Source: a cyanobacterium endosymbiont of Epithemia clementina EcSB
Lineage (GTDB): Bacteria > Cyanobacteriota > Cyanobacteriia > Cyanobacteriales > Microcystaceae
NCBI RefSeq assembly: GCF_029919255.1
Contig: NZ_CP123991.1
Coordinates: 1,961,833 to 2,025,832, forward strand
Reading direction: 5' to 3'
DNA: 64,000 nt
The notes under the pieces: generated by a model
The model's database searches: none
What the model was told of the DNA's origin: nothing
The model's input: only the letters and a program-made list of their open reading frames with translations
Position numbers and translations under genes: made by a program
Part shown: positions 62,694 through 64,000 of the stretch, piece after piece
Numbering within the stretch: the stretch's first letter is position 1
How the letters are laid out: each line of letters begins with the position of its first letter

Positions 62694-63827
62694 ATGACAA
62701 AACAACCCATTAAACCCTTTTATTTTGATATTACAGAAGATGAAATTGAGTTCTTTGCCGAACAATCTAAAACAATTCTTAAATCCGGTAAACTGATCTT
62801 AGGGGAGAATACCTTAGAATTTGAAAAAGCCTTTGCTAGATATGTAGGGACAAAATACGCGATCGCTGTTAATAGTGGTTCTTCAGGATTAGAAATTCTC
62901 CTACGTCTCAAAAAAGCTGAAAATACGACGTTATTAGTTCCGACCAATACTAATTTCGCTACTGTTGCTGCTGTCGTTCGTCTAGGGGGACAGGTTCAAT
63001 ACCTCGATATGGACGAAACAACCTTTGCCCCATCTTTACAGATGGTACAAGAAGCTGTAGAAAAAGGTGCAACTCCTAAAATTTCTGGGGTACTTTGGGT
63101 ACATATTGGTGGAGTTATTTCTCCAGAATTTCCCCATATTATTGAATATTGTCGTGAAAAAGGACTTTTCGTCCTTGAAGATACAGCCCACGCTCATGGA
63201 AGTCAAATTAATGGAGTAAAGGCAGGAAATTTAGGAGATGGCGCGGCGTTTTCGTTTTTTCCGACGAAAGTAATGACAACTTTTGAAGGAGGGATGATCA
63301 CCTTAAATGATGAGGAGGAAGATTATATTGCGCGATCACTAAGAAACCAAGGAAAACGGGGAATGGACTTTGGAGGATTACATACAGATTTTGGCAATAG
63401 TACCCGTATGACAGAAATTCACGCAGTTTTAGGTCGAATTCACCTGGCTAAATTGCCCCAAATGTTAGCTAGACGACAAAAATGTTATCAGTTAATTACT
63501 GCCCCTTTACGGGAAGCAGGGCTCAAATTTGTGTCTACAGATCACATGGATAATGCCAGTCAATATAAATTAATTGTTCATGTTCCTGACGGAAAAACAG
63601 CTCAGGAAATTAAAGCTGCATTAGCCGAAGAAAATATCTTTTTAGGGGGAACAGTTTACGAAATTCCCTGTCATCTACAACCAGTTTTTAAAGGAGTTTG
63701 TGACGGTCAAAATTTCCCTCGTGCTGAATATTGGTGTCCTAAACATATTTGTCCCCCGTTAACGTCGGGAATGACAGAAAAAGAAGCTCAAATTGTAGGA
63801 GAAGCGTTAGTTAAACAGTTAATTTAG
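62694..63827 (+). CDS. DegT/DnrJ/EryC1/StrS-family PLP aminotransferase
   Basis: A 377-residue sugar-aminotransferase-type enzyme. The PLP lysine is K192 in FFPTKVMTTFEGGM; NSGSSGLEILLR (about 62-73) binds the phosphate, and LEDTAHAHGS holds the Asp that pairs with the cofactor nitrogen. Family members transaminate nucleotide-linked keto-sugars for lipopolysaccharide, capsule or glycan synthesis; without neighbours the substrate cannot be told. ATG start, complete. A GATGGATTA/TAATCCATC inverted pair lies just after the stop. One HIP1 octamer at 62859. Confidence 0.9.
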   Translation: MTKQPIKPFYFDITEDEIEFFAEQSKTILKSGKLILGENTLEFEKAFARYVGTKYAIAVNSGSSGLEILLRLKKAENTTLLVPTNTNFATVAAVVRLGGQVQYLDMDETTFAPSLQMVQEAVEKGATPKISGVLWVHIGGVISPEFPHIIEYCREKGLFVLEDTAHAHGSQINGVKAGNLGDGAAFSFFPTKVMTTFEGGMITLNDEEEDYIARSLRNQGKRGMDFGGLHTDFGNSTRMTEIHAVLGRIHLAKLPQMLARRQKCYQLITAPLREAGLKFVSTDHMDNASQYKLIVHVPDGKTAQEIKAALAEENIFLGGTVYEIPCHLQPVFKGVCDGQNFPRAEYWCPKHICPPLTSGMTEKEAQIVGEALVKQLI

Positions 63828-64000
63828 TAGATTAAAGTTAATCTAGGTAGGATGGATTACGGTGCGGATAAAAGTATTAGTTTTTATCAAAAACTTATTC
63901 CTAATCCATCTCCCTAACAGTTATAGCTAACCTTAAATAACTATTGTTATCTTAGACACATTATGTGTATAGAATAACACATCTAAAATGAATTCTCCTA

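Overview
The window comes from an AT-rich cyanobacterial chromosome. The gene set points that way: a dnaK3-dnaJ pair, clpR-clpP3, UDP-sulfoquinovose synthase, a plsX-fabH-fabD cluster, a DUF2555 protein, cyanobacterial-type IspH, and the HIP1 octamer GCGATCGC inside coding sequence (25436, 29837, 50124, 62859). About 31 kb of the 64 kb is intact coding sequence; the rest is long, very AT-rich and mostly non-coding, littered with broken transposase genes and decayed reading frames. Intact housekeeping genes in a sea of degraded spacer is what is expected of a cyanobacterium undergoing genome reduction, such as a vertically inherited endosymbiont. The nitrogen-fixing spheroid bodies of rhopalodiacean diatoms (relatives of Cyanothece/Crocosphaera) are the best guess, but this is an inference: no nitrogen-fixation or photosystem gene lies here. 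Layout. 1-3.8 kb: eda (KDPG aldolase) between remnants of ISL3- and IS982-type elements. 3.8-6.8 kb: fabD, fabH, plsX on the minus strand, the start of fatty-acid and phospholipid synthesis, facing away from dacB (PBP4-type carboxypeptidase, 7.0-8.3 kb). 8.3-13.3 kb: a decayed ISL3 element, rpmF (55 codons), an unidentified pseudogene and a decayed IS630 element. 13.3-19.5 kb: prmA, serA, then rsgA, tusA-like and dnaJ in one direction. 19.7-26.0 kb: a 7TM-HD phosphohydrolase, a pseudogene of the ADP-ribosylglycohydrolase family, HU and prfC. 26.0-28.3 kb: a gene-free divergent spacer packed with long stem-loops. 28.3-32.8 kb: dnaK3, dnaJ, ispH. 32.8-43.2 kb: mostly gene desert with DUF2555, a DUF1460 protein and ISL3/IS630 debris. 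43.2-57.7 kb: SagB/ThcOx nitroreductase, PhzF-like protein, ychF, sqdB, accD, hisD and two conserved envelope-directed proteins. 57.7-64 kb: clpR-clpP3, an IS630 remnant and a DegT-family aminotransferase. How the genes fit together: accD, plsX, fabD, fabH and sqdB keep membrane lipid synthesis going; two Hsp40s, DnaK3 and ClpP3/R keep protein quality control; prmA, rpmF, rsgA, prfC, ychF serve translation; serA, hisD, ispH and eda are biosynthetic or central-carbon steps. No intact transposase, phage, CRISPR array, rRNA or recognisable tRNA was found. I did not find a convincing new multi-gene system. The most unexplained signal is the cluster of near-perfect stem-loops at 26.48-27.70 kb, with further isolated ones scattered through the other spacers.
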